Assembly: GCF_029697505.1 (NCBI RefSeq)
Contig: NZ_JARJEF010000005.1
Span: forward strand, 1-64,000
Direction: 5' to 3'
DNA length: 64,000 nt
Origin: Pseudophaeobacter profundi
GTDB lineage: Bacteria; Pseudomonadota; Alphaproteobacteria; Rhodobacterales; Rhodobacteraceae
Shown: piece after piece, positions 9,201 to 17,391 of the stretch
How the letters are laid out: each line of letters starts with the position of its first letter
How positions within the stretch are numbered: position 1 is the first letter of the stretch
Made by a program: the position numbers and the translations under genes
The notes under the pieces: model-generated
Seen by the model: the letters and a program-made list of their open reading frames with translations, nothing else
Told to the model about the DNA's origin: nothing
The model's database searches: none

Positions 9201-9399
9201 CATCGCATCCGGTGCGGGAGCAGGGGCGCAAAACTCGATCGGTATAGGGGTGCTGGGGGGCATGACCTCTTCGGCGGTGCTGGGGATTTTCCTTGTGCCG
9301 GTGTGCTACGTTGCGGTTCTGAAACTGCGCGATCTGATAGCGCGAAAGGGAAAAACAGGGTTACCTGACCGAACAAACCCGTCGCAGCCCTGTCCTTGA
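6256..9399 (+). CDS. RND efflux transporter, HAE1/AcrB type
   Basis: 1047 residues, the usual length. It starts MARFFIHRPVFAWVIALVVM (TM1). The TM4 proton-relay pair is present in GLLVDDAIVVVEN at about residue 405-415, and the porter and docking loops are full length. In TM10 the segment reads IGLAARNAILIVEF, where E. coli AcrB has IGLSAKNAILIVEF, so the relay lysine (K940 in E. coli) is replaced by arginine. The protein exports hydrophobic compounds driven by the proton gradient. The substrate cannot be read from sequence. Control is probably by the divergent TetR gene. Confidence 0.96.
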   Translation: MARFFIHRPVFAWVIALVVMLVGALGLNSLAIEQYPQIAPTTVRISASYTGASAEIVESSVTTVVEDAMTALDGLIYMTSSSTPGAASVSLTFDDSVDADIAQVQVQNKLQLVNSQLPDVVQQRGVSVSRSTSSILLVGALTTSEGQMNTVELGDLISQLIEDPVKRTPGVGSINIFGSGYAMRIWMDPMKMVQYQVTPADITAAVAAQNTNVTVGDLGAQPSAGGQRVTVPISAQSQLSSVPEFESILLRVDPDGSTVFLGDVANIEIGQESYGGAARHNGNPAAGFAVNLATGANAVDTAAAVRETINGMAKALPAGVEVVYPYDTSPFVEESISQVYHTLIEAVVLVFLVILVFLQSWRATLIPVIAIPVVLLGTFAVLAAAGFTINTLTMFALVLAIGLLVDDAIVVVENVERVMEEEGVGPVEATEKSMDEITSALVGIVLVLSAVFLPMAFMGGATGVIYRQFSVTIITAMVLSLGVAVILTPAMCASLLKPRKHGDGIAPARWFNRNLDRGTNGYVAVVTRYVKRPLRALLVLAAVVFGVVVMFDRLPGSFLPDEDQGVALVIIQGPDGSTTAQTLALVEKVESYLLNAESDTVESVFAALGFSFGGSGQNNAMVFVKLRDYDAREGFDIGGLVNRANGYFFSTNRQGNIFVLQPPAIQGMGSSSGFTMYLTDQGGQGQQALAAAADQLVADAQADGRVTSLRGNEAASQTALRLDIDQQKAAAFGLSITDVNAMLSVIFAGREVNDFALGNDLRPVIVQGQAEQRSQPEDINSWYARNSAGEMVSFAAFSEQSWTQEPQAVSRYGGTRGMELSGASVAGLSSSDGMNAMEELVAELDGNYGTAWTGLSYQERLSGNQAPLLFALSALVVFLALAALYESWAVPLAVMLTVPVGILGALAAAYFLGQSNDVYFKVGLLTTIGLAARNAILIVEFAQSQLHEGKTVIDAALVASRQRLRPILMTTFAFMLGVLPLAIASGAGAGAQNSIGIGVLGGMTSSAVLGIFLVPVCYVAVLKLRDLIARKGKTGLPDRTNPSQPCP

Positions 9400-9554
9400 T
9401 CGCGCATTTGTTGACCGCCGCCAGTGCGGTCGGCGCGCAGTTCTGCCGCACCCAAGAAGACCGCTTCATGCGTCGCGCGGAGGAGTATCGCGTCGTCCGA
9501 AGGCTCGCCGGAAAACGGGAAAAGGCCCGGCGCATTGACAAGCTGATCGCATGA
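9396..9554 (+). CDS. Possible 52-residue basic protein coupled to the pump gene
   Basis: A frame starts with the TTG that overlaps the pump stop codon (TTGA) and runs to TGA at 9552-9554. The product has an apolar start (LIAHLLTAASAVGAQF) and a charged, Arg/Lys/Glu-rich helix (EDRFMRRAEEYRVVRRLAGK). The amphipathic pattern and coupling suggest a real small gene, but it could be chance. No family is recognised. Confidence 0.35.
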   Translation: MIAHLLTAASAVGAQFCRTQEDRFMRRAEEYRVVRRLAGKREKARRIDKLIA

Positions 9555-9952
9555 GCAACTGCCGCCCCTCATCATGGGGCGGCTCGCCACAGCGATCAAA
9601 TAACGGGTCACGCCGAATGTGCCGTGATCGCGGAGCGGCATCGCACCCACGCAAGCGAACCGCAGGGCGGCACCATATCCCAGATCCCCATTTGCAGCGT
9701 CGAGATGGATCACCCGTCAGGCACGCCGCAATTGCAGCAATCTCATATGGCAGCCCACGTTCAAGAATGGCGCATGTCGTCAATGGGGTGGCAGGCCCAT
9801 GTCAAAGCGCCCTGAGGCGCCCGACAGAAAGATCCGGGCTTACCAAGAAAGGGAATGTCGGGACCTTCACGAGGATGACATGGCCTCGTCACATATCCTT
9901 TAAGCACCGGAGGTACTGACGCGGTTAACTCTTTTACCAATAGGACAAAAAT
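9555..9952. other. Gene-free stretch
   Basis: About 400 bp between the pump and the phosphohydrolase gene. Frames on both strands are open by base composition only. No terminator with a T-run is seen. The last 100 bp must contain the promoter of the 9953 gene. Confidence 0.4.
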
Positions 9953-11953
9953 ATGGCTCACGCAAAATACAGTCTGTCGCGCCGCGCGTTCCTTACCACC
10001 AGCGCCGCAAGTTTTGCCGCCCTCTCGTCAATCGTCGCCTTTCGGGCCAATGCGCAGGCCTCTGCGGGCGAACTGCTACTGGTGCCCGCCACGCCGAACC
10101 CGAATGGCACGATTGAGCGTCTCTTTCTGCTGCACGGCGACCCGCTTGCCGGGCCGATCCGCCAGATCGTGACAGAGGCCGGGAATCCCGTGCCCGCCCC
10201 CACGATGGAGCCGGGCGCGCGCCGGGTGCTGCGGCTGATGCACTTCAACGACATGCACAACCACATCACCGATATGGACGACAAGCGCGGCGACACGCAT
10301 CGCATGTCCCAGATCGCGCGCCGGATGCAGGACACCCGCGCCGCCGCCGCTGAGAACGAGGTCGTGCTGCTGCTGGGCGGCGGAGACGACCACACCGGTT
10401 CGGTCTTTGACGAACTTCTGGGCTGGGCGCCCGAGGAATTTGTTGCCGATGCGGGCTATCGGGTGAATTCGGCCGCTGGTGTTGATGTCGCGGTCCTGGG
10501 CAACCATGAATTCGACCGTGGCGCCGAGATGCTGCGCATCGGGATCGAACGGGACGCCCGCTTTCCTCTGCTATCGGCCAATGTTCACAGCTCTGCGCAT
10601 ATCGCGCGCGACCGCGACTACACCGCTGCCGCCGTGGCCGAGGTGAAGGGCTTGCGCATCGGCTTCATCGGGCTGACCACCCAGGTCGACACTCGCATCG
10701 GCCAGCCCGATGATCCCAACATGGGGGTTGCCAGCCCGGTCGAGGCCATCCGCAACGTGATGCCCGCGCTTTCGCAGATCTGTGATGTCGTGGTGATCCT
10801 GTCCCACTGTGGCTATGGCACCGGCCAAAGCCGCTCGGGCAAGGCGGGCGCGGACCGCTCGATCGGCGAGGGCGATTTTGACATCGCGGCCGCCGCGGGT
10901 CTGCTGACGGACAAGCCCGTGATCCTTATCGGGGGCCATTCTCACACCCGCCTGAACGCCGAAGGCCTGAACCCCGACAACATTATCGAAGGCGTGCTGA
11001 TGACCCAGGCCGAGGCAAACGGGAAGTACCTGGGCGAGATCACAATGTCCCTGGCTGCGGATCAGGGACGCAAGGGCTGGTTCACACATGTCGGCCTGCA
11101 TCCGATCAAACCCCGTGATGACCGGGTCGCCGCTGATGATCCAAAGTTTGCGACCCTTGAAAAGGATGGCGATTTCGATACTGCCTTCGAAGAGACCCAT
11201 GTCGCGCCCCTGCGTCTGGCACTGCAAAGCAAGCTGGCTGAGACCATCGGCATCGTCACCGCAGGCGAAGCCGTCAGTACCGCGACCGTGGAGGCCGAGC
11301 GCTATGTCGGGGAAAATGCGCTGCTGAACTTCATGAACGACGCGCTGGTGAAACGCTCTGCAGGCTTTGCAAATGGCACGATCGATCTGGCCCTGTTCAA
11401 CGCCACCGCAATTCTGGCAGGCGTGGCGCAGGGGCCGCTGTCCTTCGGCAGCTGGTATGACGTGATGCCCTATGCCGACCAGGTGCATGTCGCCACGATG
11501 ACTGGTGCGCAAATTCACGAGATGGTGCAATCAAACGCCAAGCGCATCGTCCGGCCCGAAGAGGCCGATACCCTTGATTTCAAGGGCTTCATCTCGCGTG
11601 GTTTCCTGCATTTCTCCGAAGGACTGCGCTATCGGTTGGTGCTGGGCGACAGCGTCGGCGAAGCCCGCGCCGAGGAGATCACCCTGCATGGCCAGCCACT
11701 CGCCAGCATGCCTGAACGCCTGTTCCGCGTGGCCTTCAACAGCTACGTTCGGCTTGGCGGTTTCTCTGAAGCTTGGAACGGCAAGGCCATCGGCGCCGGG
11801 GTACCCGGCCAGATCCCGGGCATGGACCTGCGCGGTCTGGATTACGAGGAAAGCGGTCTGGTCTATCGAAACGAGATCATCGCTCAGATCCGCCAGGATG
11901 GCGGCATTAGTGCCGAAACCGCGCGGCTGGATGGACGCCTGATCATCGCCTAA
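9953..11953 (+). CDS. Tat-exported bifunctional metallophosphatase / 5'-nucleotidase
   Basis: 666 residues. A twin-arginine signal SRRAFLTTSAASFAAL at residues 8-23 with an AxA cut near 35 sends it folded to the periplasm. The metallophosphoesterase domain has LMHFNDMHNH (about 97), GGGDD (about 140), LGNHEFDRG (about 181), LSHCGYG (about 282) and IGGHSHTRL (about 324). The C-terminal 5'-nucleotidase domain (about 420-640) holds the substrate site, including NATAILAG and FGSWYDVMPYADQV. The family hydrolyses nucleotides, UDP-sugars or cyclic nucleotides to scavenge phosphate and nucleosides. It is monocistronic and followed by a terminator. Confidence 0.92.
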   Translation: MAHAKYSLSRRAFLTTSAASFAALSSIVAFRANAQASAGELLLVPATPNPNGTIERLFLLHGDPLAGPIRQIVTEAGNPVPAPTMEPGARRVLRLMHFNDMHNHITDMDDKRGDTHRMSQIARRMQDTRAAAAENEVVLLLGGGDDHTGSVFDELLGWAPEEFVADAGYRVNSAAGVDVAVLGNHEFDRGAEMLRIGIERDARFPLLSANVHSSAHIARDRDYTAAAVAEVKGLRIGFIGLTTQVDTRIGQPDDPNMGVASPVEAIRNVMPALSQICDVVVILSHCGYGTGQSRSGKAGADRSIGEGDFDIAAAAGLLTDKPVILIGGHSHTRLNAEGLNPDNIIEGVLMTQAEANGKYLGEITMSLAADQGRKGWFTHVGLHPIKPRDDRVAADDPKFATLEKDGDFDTAFEETHVAPLRLALQSKLAETIGIVTAGEAVSTATVEAERYVGENALLNFMNDALVKRSAGFANGTIDLALFNATAILAGVAQGPLSFGSWYDVMPYADQVHVATMTGAQIHEMVQSNAKRIVRPEEADTLDFKGFISRGFLHFSEGLRYRLVLGDSVGEARAEEITLHGQPLASMPERLFRVAFNSYVRLGGFSEAWNGKAIGAGVPGQIPGMDLRGLDYEESGLVYRNEIIAQIRQDGGISAETARLDGRLIIA

Positions 11954-11980
11954 CCGTCACGCTTACCCCGAGGAATCAAG

Positions 11981-12013
11981 AGCCCCGTCCGGACGCCCCG
12001 GTCGGGGCTTTCT
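11981..12013 (+). terminator. Terminator of the phosphohydrolase gene
   Basis: AGCCCCG pairs with CGGGGCT across a 15-base GC-rich loop; TTTCTCT follows. It begins 27 bp after the stop codon. Confidence 0.7.
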
Positions 12014-12447
12014 CTACGCAGAGCTGCCGTTGATGCACACAGTCCGCCCGAGGTGATAAAACCCTACCTTTGCTTCTGATTGTGTCCTTTGCTGCGATGC
12101 CGCGACCTTTGGCCAAACAGTTGTTTGCGCCCCCCCCCGGCGATTGCACCGGGGGCCTCTCACAGCGGAATGCTGGACCCGGAAGGCCTGGCGCCGCTCA
12201 GCTGGCTTGAGAGTGGCGCAGGGCTGCTCATGCATAGTTTTGAGGGAGAGTTCCGATCTGATCTCATCCTGACGCAAGAGTTGGGCGCTGCCACGGCCTT
12301 TCGCTAAAGCCTCATTGCGGGGGGCTTCGACCGCCAGGTCGCCGAAATTCAGGTCGGCATTACTGTCCTCAATCGCTATACGGCTCTTGGTGTACCTGTT
12401 CCCGAGCCCGTAGGGTGAGACAGTCCGGGGAAAGGGCGATCATGCCC
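12014..12447. other. Gene-free stretch with a GC hairpin
   Basis: No gene is supported. A run of nine or more C at about 12130-12139 pairs with GGGGGC near 12148-12153, forming a GC-rich hairpin without a T-run. A frame at 12080-12307 has no ribosome site and no recognisable product. Confidence 0.35.
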
Positions 12448-13110
12448 CTAGGCACTAATTTCACTGGCATTCTGTTGCTGTTTCCGGGCAAGGGATAGCG
12501 CTGCCTCAATGGGGTCGACGACGGTAAGGTTCAGCGCTTGCGATAGATCCGCAGCCAAACCGCCCATGCCGGCACACCCTAGGACAAGCGTGCGGGTCTG
12601 CGTGTGTTCCGCGCAGCGTCGTCTGGCCTGTGCGATCAGCCGTTCTTTGGCGTTTGCTCTGTCGTGTTCGAAATCCAGCACCGGGACATCTGAGGCAAAA
12701 ACGCCGAGACAATGACGCTGCAGATTGTAGCTTGCGATGTTGGCCTCAAGTACCGGCACCGATAACTGGGACGTGGTCAGGACGATAAAAGGCTCGGCCA
12801 GGTCATGCGCAGTGATGAAACTGGCCTCGCCCAGCCCCACAAGCGGCATGCGGCTGCGAGATCGGGCGATCGGCAAGCCGGTGTCATCGAAACAGCCGAT
12901 TACCCCCAGGTCGAATCCGCCCTCGGCCAGCAGAGAAAGCGTGCCCGGTTCCGCGGCTTCGCCATCGGCCTGGCCCTGAATTGAGGCCGGCCCGGCAGTG
13001 TTGGTGACACCTGTGACAACAAAGTCGCGAGGCGCGAGACCGCGAGCCTGGTCTACCATGCGCTCGGTCATTTCAACGGTGGAATTCGGGTTCACAAAAC
13101 AGAGCTTCAT
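12448..13110 (-). CDS. Asp/Glu/hydantoin racemase family protein
   Basis: 220 residues from the ATG at 13110, which overlaps the preceding stop by four bases (ATGA). It starts MKLCFVNPNSTVEMTERM, typical of the hydantoin racemase / maleate isomerase-like group. Two cysteines sit where the catalytic pair is expected: GCFDD (about residue 72) and LGCAGMGG (about 184). These enzymes invert or isomerise a chiral carbon by proton exchange between two thiols. Placement behind a flavin reductase and divergent from two amidohydrolases suggests racemisation of an amino acid or cyclic-amide intermediate of the same pathway. Confidence 0.85.
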   Translation of the reverse strand: MKLCFVNPNSTVEMTERMVDQARGLAPRDFVVTGVTNTAGPASIQGQADGEAAEPGTLSLLAEGGFDLGVIGCFDDTGLPIARSRSRMPLVGLGEASFITAHDLAEPFIVLTTSQLSVPVLEANIASYNLQRHCLGVFASDVPVLDFEHDRANAKERLIAQARRRCAEHTQTRTLVLGCAGMGGLAADLSQALNLTVVDPIEAALSLARKQQQNASEISA

Positions 13111-13790
13111 CCGCGCAGGCCTTCGCTTTGGCGGCTGGTGAAGGCGGCCCATTCTTCCAGCGACATGGTCGGAAGATCAAAAGTCTGGTTAGAACGGCAG
13201 TACCCATGGCCGCCCATGCGCCCCAGCGCATCCAGCGCCGTCGGATTGACATGGTGGCGGTCGTTCACCAGGCCTGGGTGGCTGTGCATGGCCAGCACCT
13301 CGCCTAAGATGATCTCACGCGATTTGCCGATGTTGAGCGTGGTGTGGCGGCGGCATTCGAACCGCACCGGGGCTTCGGCGATCTGCGGGCAGGAGACGAA
13401 CTCGCCCGGCAACATGGTCAGCCCGGCTTCGGCGATCTCGTCGATCTCGGGGCCGAAGGGCACCGCGGTTGCATTCATCGCGTGCAGGTTGGCATGCGCA
13501 GCGATGTTGACGGTGAATTCTTCCGTCACCCTGATGTTGTGGGCGGTGTCCTTGAAACGCATATCGGCGTGGTTCTCGACACCGATGGCCAGGATGGCGG
13601 GGTCGGAAGATAGGCAGTTGAAGAAACTGTAGGGCGCGGCATTGGCAATGCCCGCCTCGTTGACCGTTGTCACCCAAGCGATTGGGCGCGGCACCACCGC
13701 CCCGATCAGCAGCTTGTAGCGTTCGCGCGGTGTAAGTTCGGCGAAGTCGAATCGTGTTTGCCCTGTTGCGGGCTGGATGTCGTCGGTCAT
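13107..13790 (-). CDS. Flavin reductase family protein (FMN-binding split barrel)
   Basis: 227 residues from the ATG at 13790; upstream in-frame codons back to 13997 are low-complexity Arg-rich and out of character. FDFAELTPRERYKLLIGAVVPRPIAWVTT at the N-terminus is the hallmark of the flavin reductase-like/NtaB group (FMN contacts around PRPIAWVTT and NAAPYSFFN). Such proteins supply reduced flavin to two-component monooxygenases or bind FMN themselves. It lies 17 bp after the gntR stop and overlaps the racemase gene, so the three genes form an operon. No monooxygenase partner gene is nearby. Confidence 0.88.
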   Translation of the reverse strand: MTDDIQPATGQTRFDFAELTPRERYKLLIGAVVPRPIAWVTTVNEAGIANAAPYSFFNCLSSDPAILAIGVENHADMRFKDTAHNIRVTEEFTVNIAAHANLHAMNATAVPFGPEIDEIAEAGLTMLPGEFVSCPQIAEAPVRFECRRHTTLNIGKSREIILGEVLAMHSHPGLVNDRHHVNPTALDALGRMGGHGYCRSNQTFDLPTMSLEEWAAFTSRQSEGLRG

Positions 13791-13807
13791 AGCGGATCTT
13801 CCATAGT

Positions 13808-14506
13808 CTAGGGTTTTGTCTTGGTTGGTCGATAACGTGACAGAATCGCGGCGACGTTGTCGGACTGAGCGTCTTCGGGGTTGAGCAGGGCGCGATCTTG
13901 CACCCCGTGCAGATGGCTGTGCATGCAGGCGTTGGCGCGTTCGGCGTCTCCATCTGCCAGAGCGGCTATCAGCTCGGCGTGTTCCTCGACGCCGCATTCG
14001 GCGGAGTGGACTTGTGCAAACCGCGCCAGGATCAGCGAGCAGCGTGAGACGATCTCATTGACGTAATTGGCAAGGATCTTGGAGCCCGTCAGTTCTGCCA
14101 AGAGGATGTGAAACTCGCCGGCCAGACGGATCGAGCGGGTCGAATCCTTGCCCAGGTATTTCTCTTCTTCCTTCAAATGTTCCTTTAGCGTTTTGACGAT
14201 GGGCTTGGGATCCATCTTGCACAGGCGCTGAATCACCTCACGCTCAAGGCACTGGCGCATTTCAAAGATGTCATAGGCTTCCTCGATGGTCGGTTCTGCC
14301 ACCGAAGCGCCGCGATTGGGCTGCAGGTCTACCAGCCCCTCGACGTCCAGGCGGACCAGCGCATTGCGTACAGTCGTGCGGCTTACACCAAAAGTTTCGC
14401 CAATCGAATCTTCGGGAAGTTTCACGCCGGGCTTTAGCGCCTGCTCAATGATGGCTTGGCGCAGGGAATCGTAAACTGGAAAGCTGCGGGTTGATGATTT
14501 GTACAT
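13808..14506 (-). CDS. GntR-family regulator, FadR/FCD type
   Basis: 232 residues. The winged helix spans about residues 10-75 (VSRTTVRNALVRLDVEGLVDLQPNRGASVAE). An all-helical FCD domain follows, with a metal/ligand pocket whose histidines include FHILLAEL, EEHAELI and HSHLHG. The gene heads an operon with the flavin reductase and racemase and is divergent from the ABC transporter genes. The gap contains a 22-bp palindrome that fits a GntR dimer. It probably represses both directions until a pathway substrate or intermediate binds. Confidence 0.92.
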   Translation of the reverse strand: MYKSSTRSFPVYDSLRQAIIEQALKPGVKLPEDSIGETFGVSRTTVRNALVRLDVEGLVDLQPNRGASVAEPTIEEAYDIFEMRQCLEREVIQRLCKMDPKPIVKTLKEHLKEEEKYLGKDSTRSIRLAGEFHILLAELTGSKILANYVNEIVSRCSLILARFAQVHSAECGVEEHAELIAALADGDAERANACMHSHLHGVQDRALLNPEDAQSDNVAAILSRYRPTKTKP

Positions 14507-14617
14507 TTACTGTGCTCTCATGCTTGAAATTTAAGCGTTTTCAGGCGGTGGCCTGAGGCTTTGATGAAACTAGCAGCTTTCAGTTGCTTTGTGTTGGATA
14601 CAGTAATTGAATACAAT

Positions 14618-14639
14618 CTGTAAACATTTTTGTAGACAG
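14618..14639. promoter_or_regulatory. Candidate GntR operator
   Basis: Perfect dyad CTGT-NN-ACA-TTTT-TGT-NN-ACAG, 22 bp, in the divergent gap between the regulator (start 14506) and the transporter operon (start 14782). Confidence 0.6.
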
Positions 14640-14781
14640 AAAGAAATCCAGACCATAACCTCACCTCAACGCCTGGCAGGATCCGGGTGCCGCGGATACC
14701 GCAATAAAGGCTCAGAGAAAGCCGCATTCGAAATGGATGCAATAATAACAGATTTTGTATTCACAACAGGGAGACCACAAA

Positions 14782-16353
14782 ATGATCTCGAAGACTGGAC
14801 TGAAGGCCGCGCTATTGGGCGGTATGGCGGCGGCGACGCTCGCCTCGACCGCAGCGGCGGAGACCCTTCGCTGGGGCGCGCCGCGCGACATTGTCTCGCT
14901 CGACCCTTATTCCTACGGCGACAGCTACACGATCAATTTCCTTAACCATATCTACGAAGGGCTGGTGCGCTTTGATCGCGACCTGAAGATCAAGCCGGGG
15001 TTGGCAGAAAGCTGGGAAGTCATCTCGCCAACCACCTGGCGCTTCAGCCTGCGTAAGGACGTGACATTCCACAACGGCAACACCTTCACCGCCGAGGATG
15101 TGCTCGCTTCGCTGACTCGCGTCAGTCACGAAACCTCGCCGTTGAAGGGGAACCTGCCGACCTACAAAAGCGCCACAGTGGTCGATGACCATACCATCGA
15201 CATAGAGCTGACCGGCGCGTATCCGCTGTTGCTAAACGACCTGACCAACATTCACATTTTCGACAAGGACTGGCTGGTCGACAACAACGCCGAGATGCCG
15301 ACGGATGTCAGCGCCGGCGTGGAGGGCTACGCCACCTTCAATACCAATGGCACCGGCCCGTTTGTTTTGGAAAGCCGCACCCCCGAGGCGCAGACGGTGT
15401 TGACCGTCAACGAGGGCTGGTGGGACGAACCAGAGCACAATCTGACCCGGATCGAATTCCAGCCTGTCACTTCTGCGGCGACCCGCGTTGCTGCGCTGCT
15501 ATCCGGTGAGGTCGATTTCGTCGATAGCGCCCCGGTTCAGGATCTTCCACGGCTGGCGGCGGCGGCAAATTTGAAGGTGCTGGAACGCACCGATCTGCGC
15601 ACCGTAATGCTGGGCTTCAACCGCCGCGATGAGCTGGTGGCTGGCGGCGAAAACCCATTGAATGACCTGCGCGTGCGCCAGGCGATGCAATTGGCGGTGG
15701 ATATGGATCTGATCCAATCTCGCGTCATGCGCGGCAAGTCCCGCAATGCCGGTACGTTGGTCGCTCCCTCAATCCCCGGATACTCCGAAGCGCTGGACAC
15801 TGTCGTTTCGGCCGCCCCGGAAAAAGCGAAAGCCCTGCTGGCTGAGGCTGGATACGAGGATGGCTTTGAGTTCGAGTTCGTTTGCACCAACGAAAGCTAC
15901 GTCAACGAGGAGCAATTCTGCCAGGCGATTGCCTCGATGTGGTCGCGGATCGGGCTGAGCCCGCGTCTGGACATCGGCCCAACCGCCAAGCAGACGCCCA
16001 AGCGCGCGGGCGGCAAGGCGGATGTCTATACTATCGGTTGGGCAACACTGCCGATGCTGGATACCTATTCGATCCTGGTGCAGATGCTGCACAGCAAGGA
16101 GGGCAACTCCGGCGTATTTAACTGGGGCAACTGGTCCTACCCAGAGATCGACAAGCTGACCCAGGCGGCCTCTGTCGAACTGGACCGCGAAAAGCGCCTG
16201 TCGATGGAGACCGAGGCGCTGCGCATCGCCAAAGAGGAAATCGTGATGATGCCGCTGCATCAGCAACCGATGGCTTGGGCGGTGTCGGCAGATTTCGAGG
16301 ACTTTCCGCAGTTCCCGGACAACAAGCCGCGCATGTGGTTTGTGACCCGATAA
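14782..16353 (+). CDS. ABC transporter substrate-binding protein, peptide/nickel (DppA/OppA) family
   Basis: 523 residues from the ATG at 14782, preceded by GGGAGA eight bases upstream. A Sec signal covers about residues 1-25 (cut ASTAAA). The family signature RWGAPRDIVSLDPYS opens the mature protein, and the usual LAESWEVISPTTWRFSLRKDV segment and the C-terminal lobe are present. It would capture a small peptide or other amide-bearing solute in the periplasm and hand it to the two permeases that follow. It is the first gene of an operon running to 23036. Promoter control is probably through the palindrome at 14618-14639. Confidence 0.94.
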   Translation: MISKTGLKAALLGGMAAATLASTAAAETLRWGAPRDIVSLDPYSYGDSYTINFLNHIYEGLVRFDRDLKIKPGLAESWEVISPTTWRFSLRKDVTFHNGNTFTAEDVLASLTRVSHETSPLKGNLPTYKSATVVDDHTIDIELTGAYPLLLNDLTNIHIFDKDWLVDNNAEMPTDVSAGVEGYATFNTNGTGPFVLESRTPEAQTVLTVNEGWWDEPEHNLTRIEFQPVTSAATRVAALLSGEVDFVDSAPVQDLPRLAAAANLKVLERTDLRTVMLGFNRRDELVAGGENPLNDLRVRQAMQLAVDMDLIQSRVMRGKSRNAGTLVAPSIPGYSEALDTVVSAAPEKAKALLAEAGYEDGFEFEFVCTNESYVNEEQFCQAIASMWSRIGLSPRLDIGPTAKQTPKRAGGKADVYTIGWATLPMLDTYSILVQMLHSKEGNSGVFNWGNWSYPEIDKLTQAASVELDREKRLSMETEALRIAKEEIVMMPLHQQPMAWAVSADFEDFPQFPDNKPRMWFVTR

Positions 16354-16419
16354 TCCCCGACTGGGGCAGCGCCATTAGGGGTTGCCCCGCATTTTTCACA
16401 CTACAGGGGAGAGGCACCG

Positions 16420-17391
16420 ATGCTGGCTTTTCTGATCAAGCGGACGGCGAACGCAATCTTTGTGATGCTCTCCGTCAGTTTTATCGCCTTCATGATCTTT
16501 CGCTTTGTCGGCGATCCGGTCGAATTGATGCTGAACGAGCAGGCAACCCAGGCTCAGCGGGATGCGTTGCGCGCCAAGCTTGGGCTGGATGATCCGTTCA
16601 TCGTCCAGTTCACCACCTTTGTCAAAAACGCGGCGCAGGGAGATTTCGGCATTTCCTTCCGCAACCAGCAGGACGTGCTGGCGATGATCGCAGAACGCTT
16701 CCCTGCAACTTTTGAACTGGTGATCGCGGCAACGCTGATCTCGTTGATTGTCGGCATTCCGCTGGGAGTGATCACCGCCATTCACCGCCAGCGCTGGTAT
16801 GCGGAAACGCTGCAATTCACGTCGATCATCGGCATTTCGCTGCCCAGCTTTGTGGTTGGCATTGGCCTGATCCTGATCTTTTCGGTCTGGCTTGGCTGGT
16901 TCCCCGCCTTTGGTCGCGGCGAAACCGTAGACCTGGGCTGGTGGTCGACCGGGCTGCTGACGTCGTCGGGGCGCATGTCTATCATCCTGCCTGCGCTTTC
17001 ACTGTCGCTGTTCCAGATCACCCTGGTGATGCGGCTGGTGCGGGCCGAGATGCTGGAGGTGCTGCGCACCGATTTCATCAAGTTCGCCCGAGCCCGCGGC
17101 ATTCCAGCCCGCGCTATCCATTTCCGCCATGCGTTGCGCAATTGCCTGATGCCGGTGGTCACCATGACCGCCATGCAGATCGGTGGGCTGATCGCCTTCG
17201 CGCTGGTGACCGAAACCGTGTTCCAGTGGCCTGGCATGGGGCTGCTGTTCATCCAGGCGGTGACGTTTGTCGATGTGCCAATCATGGCGGGTTATCTCTG
17301 CATCGTCGCGCTGATCTTCGTCACCCTCAATGCCCTGGTCGACATTACCTATGCGGTGATCGACCCTCGCCTTCGCGGAGCTGACAAATGA
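16420..17391 (+). CDS. ABC transporter permease (DppB-like)
   Basis: 323 residues with the N-terminal MLAFLIKRTANAIFVMLSVSFIAFMIF membrane segment, a periplasmic loop, and six membrane spans in all. The EAA-type coupling motif is present at about 225-245 (RARGIPARAIHFRHALRNCL). It forms the transmembrane channel together with the next gene product, which overlaps it by four bases (ATGA). GGGGAGAGG precedes the start. Confidence 0.95.
   Translation: MLAFLIKRTANAIFVMLSVSFIAFMIFRFVGDPVELMLNEQATQAQRDALRAKLGLDDPFIVQFTTFVKNAAQGDFGISFRNQQDVLAMIAERFPATFELVIAATLISLIVGIPLGVITAIHRQRWYAETLQFTSIIGISLPSFVVGIGLILIFSVWLGWFPAFGRGETVDLGWWSTGLLTSSGRMSIILPALSLSLFQITLVMRLVRAEMLEVLRTDFIKFARARGIPARAIHFRHALRNCLMPVVTMTAMQIGGLIAFALVTETVFQWPGMGLLFIQAVTFVDVPIMAGYLCIVALIFVTLNALVDITYAVIDPRLRGADK

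Noticed and set aside
12080-12307. A 75-codon plus-strand frame in the gap before the racemase gene
   Set aside because: No ribosome site, no domain and overlaps a GC hairpin.
13791-13997. N-terminal extension of the flavin reductase
   Set aside because: The extension is Arg-rich and lies inside the gntR gene; the conserved start is at 13790.
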